DNA from: Paenibacillus bouchesdurhonensis
GTDB lineage: Bacteria; Bacillota; Bacilli; Paenibacillales; Paenibacillaceae
Assembly: GCF_900155685.1 (NCBI RefSeq)
Contig: NZ_LT732548.1
Location: 4,004,226-4,068,225, forward strand
Length of the DNA stretch: 64,000 nucleotides
Direction of reading: 5' to 3'
Each line of letters starts with the position of its first letter. Position 1 is the first letter of the stretch. Both the position numbers and the translations under genes were made by a program. Of this stretch, positions 24,609 to 32,963 are shown piece by piece. Under the pieces are notes generated by a model. That model made no database searches. It had not been told where the DNA came from and saw only the letters and a list, made by a program, of their open reading frames with translations.

Positions 24609-25568
24609 TTATTTTTTCTCGAAGCTGACTTCAGGCGTTGTTAACTTATCATAGAACTCAACCGCGTTGTCTTTTTCCGCCGAGGCCCGTAAAGCCATTG
24701 CGGAACGAGGATGCTCATCCAGAGTTCCCGTAATCATGTAAGGAATGAGGTAACCCCACTCTTCCTTCTCGCGAAGCGGAATCATAAGCTCCTCCAATAT
24801 CTCAAGCACAGGACGGAGGTTATATTTCGTGTTCTTTAGATGGGTAACCAGCAGCTCCGTAGGACAGTTTCCCGCCGCCCGGCCCATTCCGTAAACAGAG
24901 GCATCAAGCAGTTCTACGCCATTCTCGACAGCGACCAGTGTGTTGGAGAACGCCAGCTGCATATTATTGTGCGTATGCACTCCTAGGCGTTTATTAGGAA
25001 GATGCGTCTTAAACTTAGTAATCAAATGTTCCATATCTTTATAATCGAGGCTGCCATAAGAGTCAACAATATAAACTACGTCTACGACACTATTCTTAAT
25101 CATTTCAAAAGCTTCCAGCAGTTCGTGCTCCATGACGTTAGACAGCGCCATGATATTGATCGTCGTCTCATAACCGCGGTCATGAAATACTTGCACCAGC
25201 TGCAGCGCTTTGTCTACATCCTTTACGTAGCAAGCTACACGAATCAAATCAAGAAGACTCTCGCTGCGGGGCAAAATATCATTCTCGTCAACACGTCCAA
25301 TATCAACAAGCGCGGATAGTTTGGTATGGCCCTTTTGCGGAATAACCTTACGCAGGAATTCATCATCCAAGAAACGCCAAGGCCCTGCCGAATCTGCGCC
25401 CTTTAACAATTTTGGAGAGTTCTTATATCCGATTTCCATATAATCAACACCTGCTTCGTTTAAGCCGGCATAAAGCTTTTGTACAAACTCCACGCTGAAA
25501 TCCCAATTGTTGACTAAGCCGCCGTCTCGAATGGTGCAATCTACGATCTTGCTCTGGTTCACTTTCAT
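24609..25568 (-). CDS. DRE-TIM metallolyase family aldolase (HMGL-like)
   Basis: 319 residues with the pyruvate-carboxyltransferase TIM barrel: DCTIRDGGLVNNWDFS at the start (the DRE signature), LLDLIRVACYVKDVDKAL, IVDSYGSLDY, and the metal-binding GVHTHNNMQLAFSNT. It should perform an aldol-type condensation or cleavage with an oxoacid. It is not a full-length LeuA or CimA: there is no regulatory domain, and the neighbours are not leucine genes. The nearest style is 4-hydroxy-2-oxovalerate-aldolase-like proteins. The ATG at 25568 is preferred because AAGGG lies 10 nt before it; the 7-residue longer start has none. Confidence 0.8.
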   Translation of the reverse strand: MKVNQSKIVDCTIRDGGLVNNWDFSVEFVQKLYAGLNEAGVDYMEIGYKNSPKLLKGADSAGPWRFLDDEFLRKVIPQKGHTKLSALVDIGRVDENDILPRSESLLDLIRVACYVKDVDKALQLVQVFHDRGYETTINIMALSNVMEHELLEAFEMIKNSVVDVVYIVDSYGSLDYKDMEHLITKFKTHLPNKRLGVHTHNNMQLAFSNTLVAVENGVELLDASVYGMGRAAGNCPTELLVTHLKNTKYNLRPVLEILEELMIPLREKEEWGYLIPYMITGTLDEHPRSAMALRASAEKDNAVEFYDKLTTPEVSFEKK

Positions 25569-25702
25569 GTTACCGATTCCCTTCATCATATGTTTTACTA
25601 TCCATCTTACTTTAATGGAATTAAGAAAGTAAAGTAATTATTGTCATGAACTTTATCACAGTGACAAAGAGTGCATCATGTTATATTAACTTCATATCTA
25701 AT

Positions 25703-25717
25703 TGAGATTGATTATCA
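25703..25717 (+). promoter_or_regulatory. Fur-like box upstream of feoAB
   Basis: TGAGATTGATTATCA matches the Bacillus 7-1-7 Fur box TGATAATnATTATCA at 12 of 14 fixed positions. It lies 55 nt before the feoA start, in line with iron repression of ferrous iron uptake. Confidence 0.6.
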
Positions 25718-25771
25718 CTATCCTTTAACTAAAAGTAAAAATCCGTACACATTTAAAGGAGTCGATGTCTG

Positions 25772-26023
25772 ATGTACGCTAGCGACACTTGCAGCAAGTG
25801 CTTGCTTCATCTTAAACCTGGAGCCTCAGGCTGTATTCAGCATTTTGGCAATATTGATCCGATGCTAAAACAGCGGCTCGCCGATCTTGGAGTTACGGAA
25901 GGGTCTTATGTTACTGTTAAAAGATACTGCCCCTGGGGCGGTCCTGTCACGCTGGAAAGCGGCGGACAGCTTCTCGGTATTCGCAAGCAGCAAGCTTCAT
26001 ATATTGAGGTGGTCGTATCATGA
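25772..26023 (+). CDS. feoA: FeoA family protein
   Basis: 83 residues with a small SH3-like fold: IDPMLKQRLADLGVTEGSYVTVKRYCPWGGPVTLES and a C-terminal strand SYIEVVVS. FeoA assists the FeoB iron channel on its cytoplasmic side. It carries an N-terminal CSKCLLHLKPG that could add metal ligands. Its TGA overlaps the feoB ATG by 4 bp. AAAGGAG lies before the ATG. Confidence 0.9.
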   Translation: MYASDTCSKCLLHLKPGASGCIQHFGNIDPMLKQRLADLGVTEGSYVTVKRYCPWGGPVTLESGGQLLGIRKQQASYIEVVVS

Positions 26024-28041
26024 CCCTTGCCGCATTAATCGGAAATCCCAACACGGGAAAAACCTCATTATTCAATAAATTGACTAGCTCCTACGAATAT
26101 ATCGGCAATTGGTCGGGCGTTACAGTAGAAAAGAAAATCGGCCAATTTCGCAACAAGACAGGCTATCTTACCGATCTTCCCGGCATTTATACGCTTCAGC
26201 CTCTATCTCAGGATGAAGGAGTTGCAGCTTCATACCTGATCAACGAATCTCCGGAGTTATTCATCAACATCGTTGATGCCTCGCAATTGGAGCGTAATTT
26301 ATATCTTACTCTTCAAATACTAGAGTATGGCAGACCTGTCATCATGGGATTGAATATGATTGATGTTGCCGAAGCAAGCGGGCTGGCCGTCGATTCAGAG
26401 CTGCTAGCAAGGCAGCTAGGGATCTCCGTAGTACCGCTAATCGCCAGGAAGGGAATTGGCACTGACTTCTTATTAGAAGAAATAAATTCAGCCGACCATT
26501 GCTTCCCGGACTTTACTCTAAACTACGGGGATATTATTGAAGAAGCAATTACATTAATTTCCCGGGAATTAATCGCTGTTCCTCCAGAGAATTTGAGCTA
26601 TTCCTCAGAACGTTGGCTAGCTATACAAATATTAGAACAAAATTCTGTGGTTACTTCTTCGCTTTCTTCCTACGCCAGCCTGGATAAGCTCTCCTCCATC
26701 CAAAACGCGGCGAATGAAAAGCTAAGGAAGTCAGGTAACGCAGAATCGCTTTCGGATCGTATTCGCTTCATTCGCACGGCAAAAATTCAGGAAATCTGTC
26801 GTCAAGCCGTCGATACGTCCGGCCAAAAACCACACACTCTAACCGAAAAAATCGATAGAATTGCAGCGCATCCGGTATGGGGCATCCCCATCTTTCTTTT
26901 AGCCATGCTCGTCGCCTTCCAATTAACCTTTGATTGGCTTGGCAACCCGCTGTCCGACCTGCTGGACGCCTTCATCAGCGGGCCGCTTAGTGAGCTTGCC
27001 AGGCAAGGCCTTGCAGCTGTTGATGCTTCCGCTTTTACCCAGGCGCTTATTATAGACGGGATTATTGCTGGGGTAGGAGGCGTGCTTGTCTTTCTTCCGC
27101 AAATCCTCATATTGTTCTTCATGATTTCATTTATCGAGGATTCCGGCTATATGGCCCGGATTACTGTCATGATGGATAGATTTATGCAGCTGGCGGGTTT
27201 AAATGGAAAGGCAATGATCCCCTTCATTCTCGGGTTTGGCTGCAATGTGCCAGCCATTATGGCTTCGCGCAGCATTGAACAGCCCAAAGAGCGGACTTTG
27301 ACGATGCTGTTGATCCCACTTATGTCCTGCTCTGCCAGACTGCCCGTATATGCATTGTTTGCCGGCATTTTCTTTACAAAACATCAGGCACTTGTTGTGC
27401 TCTCCTTATATATATTAGGGATTGTTCTTGCACTTCTACTAGCCAAATTATTCTCCCTAACGATGTTCAAGGACAAACATTCCTTCTTTATGATTGAGCT
27501 ACCGCCTTACCGCATGCCCCAATCCATCACTTTGCTGCGAAGCACTTGGGAAAAAGGCAAAGGATTTCTGCGCAAGGCTGGGACTTTTATTCTTGGAGGT
27601 ACCGTGCTGATCTGGCTGCTCACATACTTTGGCCCTGGCGGAGCCAACGTAGAAATGGACGATAGTTACCTCGCTGTTATAGGCGGCTTGTTCGCCTCTG
27701 TGCTGCAGCCGATTGGCTTTGGGACTTGGCAGTCCGGGGCATCGCTTGTGACTGGTTTCATGGCGAAGGAGGTCGTCGTATCGACGATGAACATCATTTA
27801 CCATGTGCCGGATACGGCAGGACTGCAGGAGCAGATCTCGTTATCATTTACACCGCTTCAAGCCTACAGTTTTATGGCATTCATTCTTTTGTATACACCC
27901 TGTCTTGCGACAGTCGGTGTGCTTCGCAAGGAAACCGTATCTTGGAAATGGACGCTGTTCTCCATTGGATATTCACTGCTGCTCGCATACTTTGTAGCAC
28001 TTGTTATTTACCAGGGCGGACGGTGGATTGGATTCATCTAA
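26020..28041 (+). CDS. feoB: Ferrous iron transporter FeoB
   Basis: 673 residues. The N-terminal GTPase domain shows G1 GNPNTGKTS (9-17), G3 DLPG (52-55) and G4 NMID. The C-terminal half has two gate repeats with about ten membrane helices (FFMISFIEDSGYMARITVMMD, GFGCNVPAIMASR, ARLPVYALFAG). It imports Fe(II) through the inner membrane. The gene overlaps feoA and is followed after 30 nt by a Cys-rich partner, together forming a feoA-feoB-accessory unit likely controlled by Fur. Confidence 0.96.
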   Translation: MTLAALIGNPNTGKTSLFNKLTSSYEYIGNWSGVTVEKKIGQFRNKTGYLTDLPGIYTLQPLSQDEGVAASYLINESPELFINIVDASQLERNLYLTLQILEYGRPVIMGLNMIDVAEASGLAVDSELLARQLGISVVPLIARKGIGTDFLLEEINSADHCFPDFTLNYGDIIEEAITLISRELIAVPPENLSYSSERWLAIQILEQNSVVTSSLSSYASLDKLSSIQNAANEKLRKSGNAESLSDRIRFIRTAKIQEICRQAVDTSGQKPHTLTEKIDRIAAHPVWGIPIFLLAMLVAFQLTFDWLGNPLSDLLDAFISGPLSELARQGLAAVDASAFTQALIIDGIIAGVGGVLVFLPQILILFFMISFIEDSGYMARITVMMDRFMQLAGLNGKAMIPFILGFGCNVPAIMASRSIEQPKERTLTMLLIPLMSCSARLPVYALFAGIFFTKHQALVVLSLYILGIVLALLLAKLFSLTMFKDKHSFFMIELPPYRMPQSITLLRSTWEKGKGFLRKAGTFILGGTVLIWLLTYFGPGGANVEMDDSYLAVIGGLFASVLQPIGFGTWQSGASLVTGFMAKEVVVSTMNIIYHVPDTAGLQEQISLSFTPLQAYSFMAFILLYTPCLATVGVLRKETVSWKWTLFSIGYSLLLAYFVALVIYQGGRWIGFI

Positions 28042-28071
28042 CTAAATAAACAAAGAAAGAAGGAGCATACC

Positions 28072-28239
28072 ATGATCGATTTTATCATTGTTGCCCTCGT
28101 GTTCAGTTATGCTGGCTGGGCTGTTTATAAAGGCTTTAAAAAAGGCAAAAAAGGCGCTTGCGCCTCCTGCTCCCAACAACGATCCTGTTCAGCAGGCTGC
28201 GATAATTCATCAGCACCTTCCCCAGACAAGCATTTGTAA
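28072..28239 (+). CDS. FeoB-associated Cys-rich membrane protein
   Basis: A 55-residue protein: one N-terminal helix (FIIVALVFSYAGWAVY), a Lys-rich stretch GFKKGKKG, then CASCSQQRSCSAGC with four cysteines. This is the layout of the FeoB-associated Cys-rich protein family (P12-like), which takes the place of FeoC in many Firmicutes. AAGAAGGAG lies 8 nt before the ATG and the gene follows feoB by 30 nt. It may bind an Fe-S cluster or Fe(II). Confidence 0.85.
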   Translation: MIDFIIVALVFSYAGWAVYKGFKKGKKGACASCSQQRSCSAGCDNSSAPSPDKHL

Positions 28240-28246
28240 TTTTTAG

Positions 28247-28283
28247 TTCAGGAGAGCTTTGTTAGGAGCGCTGCTCTCCTGAA
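28247..28283. terminator. Hairpin overlapping the kinase 3' end
   Basis: TTCAGGAGAGC and GCTCTCCTGAA are perfect 11-bp arms around a 15-nt loop, between convergent feo and kinase genes. The stop codon and last codons of the kinase lie in the hairpin. T tracts are weak. Confidence 0.55.
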
Positions 28284-29407
28284 GACTCCACCACTTTAAA
28301 AGATACGATTGGAAGCGCTATCACAAAAACTGTCCCCATCCCTTTCATACTATCCACTGAAATATTGCCTCTGTGATTTCTAATAATACGGTAACTGACA
28401 GACAAACCGAGCCCGGTACCTTTCTCCTTCGTCGTGAAGAACGGGTCGAATAATCGACTTAGAAGTCCTTTATCCATGCCGTTGCCGTTATCCTGTATGG
28501 AAATATGCACATAATTATTTACGATCTTCGCATCCAAATGGATTGCCCCGGAATACTCGGGATCTTCTACTTCCCCAATAGCATCCATGGCGTTCTTAAT
28601 GATGTTCAGCAAAACCTGCTTAATTTGTTTGACATCAATGGAGACATACATTTCCTCATCCATGACTTCTAAATGGATCTCGCAGCCTTTCATTAAAGCC
28701 TCGCTCTCAGTCAGCAGCACGACCTCCTTCAACAAGGATGGTACGCTGATTACGCTTTTTTGCGGCGCAGAAGGCTTCGACGAATTTAGAAACTCATGAA
28801 TAATGTCATTGGCCCGATCGATTTCCGTTAATATAATGCGTGCATACTCATCGCGGCCAAGCTGTATCAAATGCGGACGTAGAAGCTGGATAAAACCCCG
28901 AATAGCGGTTAGTGGATTGCGAATTTCATGGGCAATCGCTGCGGAAATTTTACCAAGCATGGCAAGCTTGTCATTCTGATAGGCAGTCTGTTCAATCTGC
29001 TTGTAATCCGATACATCTTTTACACTAAGCAAATAATCTCCTTCCATCTGATCCCCGTAGGTAATCGTTATTAACCAATGGCGACCGTATTCATCGATAA
29101 GCTCATGATATGTTTTGCGATGAAAAATAGCTTCTCTGTATATTCGTAATATTCTACGCTTCTTGAAACGACTAAGGTGAGGGTGACGTAGCATCTGCAA
29201 CAAGTTACAACCGATAAGTGACTGGCGGGGCATCTCCATAAGCTTGGCCATCTGTACATTAATAAATGTCAGCACGCCTTCGCTATCAAACAGCATTATT
29301 CCGCTATCGAGATTTTGTAGGACATTCTCATACTTGTTCTTGACAAGCTGCGTCGATTGAAATGCTTTGACAGACTGCAGCAAAGTTTCCTGGAATTCAC
29401 TTAACAA
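28262..29407 (-). CDS. Cytoplasmic PAS-domain sensor histidine kinase
   Basis: 381 residues, no membrane helix. A PAS domain (VLQNLDSGIMLFDSEGVLTFINVQMAKLM...) is followed by HisKA with the phosphorylated His160 in AAIAHEIRNPLTAIRG and a HATPase_c domain (NIIKNAMDAIGE, DNGNGMDKGLL, GTGLGLSVSYRII). The TTG at 29407 is chosen since AAGGGGG lies 7 nt upstream. No response-regulator gene is adjacent, so it may feed the sporulation phosphorelay like KinE-type kinases; this is an inference. It is convergent with feoAB. Confidence 0.88.
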   Translation of the reverse strand: MLSEFQETLLQSVKAFQSTQLVKNKYENVLQNLDSGIMLFDSEGVLTFINVQMAKLMEMPRQSLIGCNLLQMLRHPHLSRFKKRRILRIYREAIFHRKTYHELIDEYGRHWLITITYGDQMEGDYLLSVKDVSDYKQIEQTAYQNDKLAMLGKISAAIAHEIRNPLTAIRGFIQLLRPHLIQLGRDEYARIILTEIDRANDIIHEFLNSSKPSAPQKSVISVPSLLKEVVLLTESEALMKGCEIHLEVMDEEMYVSIDVKQIKQVLLNIIKNAMDAIGEVEDPEYSGAIHLDAKIVNNYVHISIQDNGNGMDKGLLSRLFDPFFTTKEKGTGLGLSVSYRIIRNHRGNISVDSMKGMGTVFVIALPIVSFKVVESSGEQRS

Positions 29408-29633
29408 GTTGATTCCCCCTTTTCCCACAACAATGGTATTCCTGCAAATATCGACAATATTCAACCCTACTTCAAACACGGCCTTACCGTTTCAAAAATT
29501 AAGCTCTTCTAATTGCTATATCTTAATTGAGAATTTTGATCACTATAATCATAGTAAACTTTTCCAATTAACGTCAATCAGAGATACTGTCGAAAAAAGA
29601 TAGATCATAAAAAAATTTATAAATAAAAAAATA

Positions 29634-29659
29634 AAATAGTCCTCTACAGAGGACTATTT
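29634..29659 (-). terminator. Terminator of the 135-residue protein gene
   Basis: AAATAGTCCTCT and AGAGGACTATTT are perfect 12-bp arms with a two-base gap between, followed on the minus strand by TATTTTTTT. Confidence 0.85.
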
Positions 29660-29671
29660 CATACTTGCGAC

Positions 29672-30079
29672 CTATTTATTATAGTGCAGCCTAGCTTTCC
29701 GGCGACTCATCACTGCCAGTCGCTTCTTCAGCTCGCTCTCCCATTTCGTATCCTGAATTCCTTTTGCTACTGCAAGGAGATCCAGAGCCATGTCAATTTG
29801 ACTCTGTACAATATCAAGTGGATCCTCATCCTCTACATTGACACAGTTGCCAAAAATCGTTTCTTCGTCCTCCATAATAAAGTCTCCGAAGTCGATTTCC
29901 GATACACCGTCCCCATGCGCATATTCCGCCAGTATTTCATATTCGTGTTCCACTTTATAATGAACTTCGACCCGATGACATACCGGACAAAGCAGCAGGG
30001 GAACATTATGAACCTGTGTACGATAATGCTTCAACGTTCCCTTCGTTCCAACCATGCTAGCTCCGCAACAAAAACTCAT
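29672..30079 (-). CDS. Hypothetical protein with N-terminal Cys motifs
   Basis: 135 residues. SFCCGASM (Cys4, Cys5) and LLLCPVCHRVEVHYKVEHEYEI resemble a YgiT-like or half zinc ribbon; the middle is acidic (GDFIMEDEE) and the C-terminus is a charged helix ending in RRKARLHYNK. Two or three Cys plus one His could bind zinc. AAAGGG lies 9 nt before the ATG. I do not recognise a characterised family. Monocistronic with its own terminator. Confidence 0.65.
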   Translation of the reverse strand: MSFCCGASMVGTKGTLKHYRTQVHNVPLLLCPVCHRVEVHYKVEHEYEILAEYAHGDGVSEIDFGDFIMEDEETIFGNCVNVEDEDPLDIVQSQIDMALDLLAVAKGIQDTKWESELKKRLAVMSRRKARLHYNK

Positions 30080-30256
30080 TCCCCATCACCCTTTCCCGAG
30101 TTAGACTTCGGTATATATTTTTGAGGTATCCTTATATTGCATTAGGCTTCCTTTAATTTATTCGCGACGGCTTCTTTAGATTCCTCCGGATACTCTTAAT
30201 TATAAACTGTTTTTTGCAAATATTAAGCTTTAAGAACTAATTTCTTTGTATAAAAA

Positions 30257-30290
30257 ACCCCTGTCTCTAGGCATAGCGCCAGACAGGGGT
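30257..30290 (-). terminator. leuB terminator
   Basis: ACCCCTGTCT and AGACAGGGGT form a 10-bp stem with a 14-nt loop, followed on the minus strand by TTTTTTATA. It starts about 50 nt after the leuB stop. Confidence 0.85.
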
Positions 30291-30340
30291 GTATTGGTAA
30301 TCAGTAAATATTACGATTCGCTTGCCGATTTCCTGTAACT

Positions 30341-31420
30341 TTATTTACGGATTGCCGCTACGATCAGATCGCCCATTTCCTGAGTTCCGATCGCCTTGCT
30401 CTTGTCTACCGCAATATCACTCGTACGGTGTCCAGCGTCCAGCACCTCTGCCACCGCTGCCTCGATCGCATCCGCCGCGTCAGCATAACCGAAGGTTAAG
30501 CGGAACATCAGTGCAACGGACAATATCGTAGCGATTGGGTTTGCCAGGTTTTGTCCGGCAATGTCAGGCGCAGACCCATGTACAGGCTCGTACAAACCAA
30601 AGCTGCCTTCCCCAAGGGATGCGGAAGAGAGCATTCCGATCGATCCAGTCAGCATCGCCGCTTCATCGCTAAGGATGTCCCCGAACATATTTTCCGTAAC
30701 GATGACGTCAAAGCTGGAAGGACGGCGCAGCAGTTGCATAGCGCAGTTGTCTACAAGCACGTGCTCCAATTCAACATCCGGGAACTCTGGAGCAATTCGG
30801 ATCACCACTTCACGCCATAAACGGGAAGTTTCCAGTACGTTTGCTTTATCGACAGAAGCTAGTTTTTTGCGGCGCTTTTGCGCTATTTCGAACGCCTGGC
30901 GTACGATCCGCTCAACCTCATTAACATTATAAGCGCAAGTATCCACAGCTTCTTGTCCATTTTCCGTCTCGCGGCGGAACTTCTCGCCGAAATAAATCCC
31001 GCCCGTTAGCTCCCGAACAACCATCAGATCCGTTCCTTCAAGGACTTCCGGCTTCAGCGTAGAAGCATCCTTCAAACAATCGAAGACGACCGCCGGACGT
31101 AGATTCGAGAACAGTCCAAGCGCTTTACGAATACCGAGCAGCCCTGTCTCCGGACGAAGCTCCTTCGGATTGTTATCCCATTTCGGACCGCCAACAGCTC
31201 CAAGCAGCACAGCGTCAGCACGCTGACAAACTTCCAATGTTTCTTGCGGCAGCGGGGTTCCCTTCTCATCGATCGCAATGCCTCCAAACAAGGCATGCTC
31301 TGTTTCAAAACGGTAGCCGAACAGTTCCTCCGTACGCTTCAATACCTTCTCGGCTTCTGCAACTACTTCCGGCCCGATACCATCGCCTGCGATTACTGCA
31401 ATTTTCTTCACTTCTGTCAT
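30341..31420 (-). CDS. leuB: 3-isopropylmalate dehydrogenase
   Basis: 359 residues of the beta-decarboxylating dehydrogenase family: AVIAGDGIGPEVVAEA at the N-terminus, LRPETGLLGIRKALGLFSNLRPA (NAD and substrate site), the metal-binding block DILSDEAAMLTGS and YEPVHGSAPDIAG (NAD preference). It makes 2-oxoisocaproate in leucine synthesis. GAGAGGGAG precedes the ATG. leuA, leuC and leuD are not in the window, and leuB has its own terminator, so here it is apart from the usual ilv-leu operon. Confidence 0.95.
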   Translation of the reverse strand: MTEVKKIAVIAGDGIGPEVVAEAEKVLKRTEELFGYRFETEHALFGGIAIDEKGTPLPQETLEVCQRADAVLLGAVGGPKWDNNPKELRPETGLLGIRKALGLFSNLRPAVVFDCLKDASTLKPEVLEGTDLMVVRELTGGIYFGEKFRRETENGQEAVDTCAYNVNEVERIVRQAFEIAQKRRKKLASVDKANVLETSRLWREVVIRIAPEFPDVELEHVLVDNCAMQLLRRPSSFDVIVTENMFGDILSDEAAMLTGSIGMLSSASLGEGSFGLYEPVHGSAPDIAGQNLANPIATILSVALMFRLTFGYADAADAIEAAVAEVLDAGHRTSDIAVDKSKAIGTQEMGDLIVAAIRK

Positions 31421-31593
31421 GACCTACAACTCCCTCTCATTCGCTATACTTCACTGTACTCTTCGAACAATCCTCTCCTTCTGTTGTAACATAACGGGTA
31501 AGGATAGACAAAGATATAGAATCTATTAATGCTATAGGTTTTAACTATAACAGATATTATCGTGTAATATAAGGCCTGACCGAGAATGCAAAA

Positions 31594-31627
31594 AGGAATT
31601 AACCAGCCTTCTGTCTGGTTAATTCCT
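31594..31627 (-). terminator. Terminator of the glycerol dehydrogenase gene
   Basis: AGGAATTAACCAG and CTGGTTAATTCCT are perfect 13-bp arms, followed on the minus strand by TTTTTGC. Confidence 0.88.
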
Positions 31628-31662
31628 GAGGTAGTGGTGATTTCGTGTGTAACTCGAAAAAA

Positions 31663-32769
31663 TTAGTCGCCGCGATATGATTCAGCTATAGCATTCGCTG
31701 CTACAATGGCATGATACACATCGTCCGGAGTTACCGGAAATGGCATATTGCCCATAGTATCCCCTTCAGCACAAGCGGCTTCTGCCACCTGCCGCCATTC
31801 CGATTCTACGAACTTCGTCACACCGAGGTCCTTTAAAGTCAGGGGAAGACCAACCTCTTTTACGATGCCGATTACCGCCTCCAGTTCCTCCTTAGGGGCA
31901 TTCTCAAGTATGAGTTGGGCCAGCAGTCCGAAGGTTACCTTCTCTCCATGCTGTGCCTTATGGAGCGCCGGAACCGCGGTCATGCCATTATGTATGGCAT
32001 GGGCTGCAGCCAGGCCGCCCGACTCGGCCCCGACTCCGCTCAAGTAAATCGTCGCCTCGATCGTATCCTCCACCGCTCTCGTAGCCACTCCTCGCTCTAC
32101 TGCGCGCTGCGCTTTAACTGCGTTTTCGAGCAACGTGTCATAGCACAAGCGAGCTAAGCCGAGTCCAGTCGTCGATGGCTTCATCAACGCCAAATTATCG
32201 CCGTAAGCTTGGTAGCATGCTCTCGCCTCGAAATACGTAGCCAAAGCGTCGCCAATCCCAGCTGCAAAAAAACGCGGCGGGGCAGCAGCTAAAATTCCGG
32301 TATCCGCCAATACGATATCCGGATTGCTCGGCAGAAACAGATATTCATCAAATGAACCATCCTTCTTGTAAATAACCGCCAATGCCGTACATGGGGCGTC
32401 CGTCGAGGCAATCGTAGGAAAAATAACAACTGGCAGCTTCTCATAATACGCCGTAGCTTTGGCGGTATCCAGCGTCTTGCCCCCGCCAATGCCCACGACG
32501 ATGTTGGCTTCGGCACCGCGAGCCAGCTCACGATGTCGATTAATTTCTTCCTTCGTGCACTCATAATTGAATTTTTCGAATACCGCTTTATTGCCGCCAT
32601 CCTGGATCGATTTCCCCGCCTCACGCTGGGCACGCTCCAAAATAAACTCGTCGCAAATAATATAAGCGTTGTCCCCAAAAAACTTCATGTAGTCATTGAA
32701 GCTGGAAAGAAGCCTTTGGCCTGAAATGTATTTTTTAGGGGATGTCACTGATTTAACATTGTTCTTCAT
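31663..32769 (-). CDS. gldA: Glycerol dehydrogenase family protein
   Basis: 368 residues of the iron-containing/glycerol dehydrogenase fold. GIGGGKTLDTAKATA binds NAD; the zinc ligands expected for GldA are present in GIGDALAT (Asp), AAHAIHNGM (His) and KAQHGEKV (His). It oxidises glycerol to dihydroxyacetone or performs the reverse reaction. AAGGAG lies about 11 nt before the ATG. It sits alone between leuB and ilvC with terminators on both sides, so it is a separate unit inside the amino-acid cluster. Confidence 0.92.
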   Translation of the reverse strand: MKNNVKSVTSPKKYISGQRLLSSFNDYMKFFGDNAYIICDEFILERAQREAGKSIQDGGNKAVFEKFNYECTKEEINRHRELARGAEANIVVGIGGGKTLDTAKATAYYEKLPVVIFPTIASTDAPCTALAVIYKKDGSFDEYLFLPSNPDIVLADTGILAAAPPRFFAAGIGDALATYFEARACYQAYGDNLALMKPSTTGLGLARLCYDTLLENAVKAQRAVERGVATRAVEDTIEATIYLSGVGAESGGLAAAHAIHNGMTAVPALHKAQHGEKVTFGLLAQLILENAPKEELEAVIGIVKEVGLPLTLKDLGVTKFVESEWRQVAEAACAEGDTMGNMPFPVTPDDVYHAIVAANAIAESYRGD

Positions 32770-32910
32770 GCTTGTCTAGTCTCCTTTTGTTAAATTTCGT
32801 AGTTTGTTTTCCCCATTAAGGTAAGCCAATCATCTCTGATTTAAACATGCTTTATCTAAACAATTCGCATTGGTTGTTTGAGCGGATACGCAGCCAGCCG
32901 GGAAATAAAA

Positions 32911-32938
32911 AAGCCGCAGAGAGTAATCTCCACGGCTT
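32911..32938 (-). terminator. ilvC terminator
   Basis: AAGCCG(TG)GAGA and TCTC(TG)CGGCTT form a near-perfect stem, followed on the minus strand by TTTTTTATTT. It ends the ilvBNC unit before gldA. Confidence 0.85.
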
Positions 32939-32963
32939 GATTTAGAGCATATAAGTATAAATA

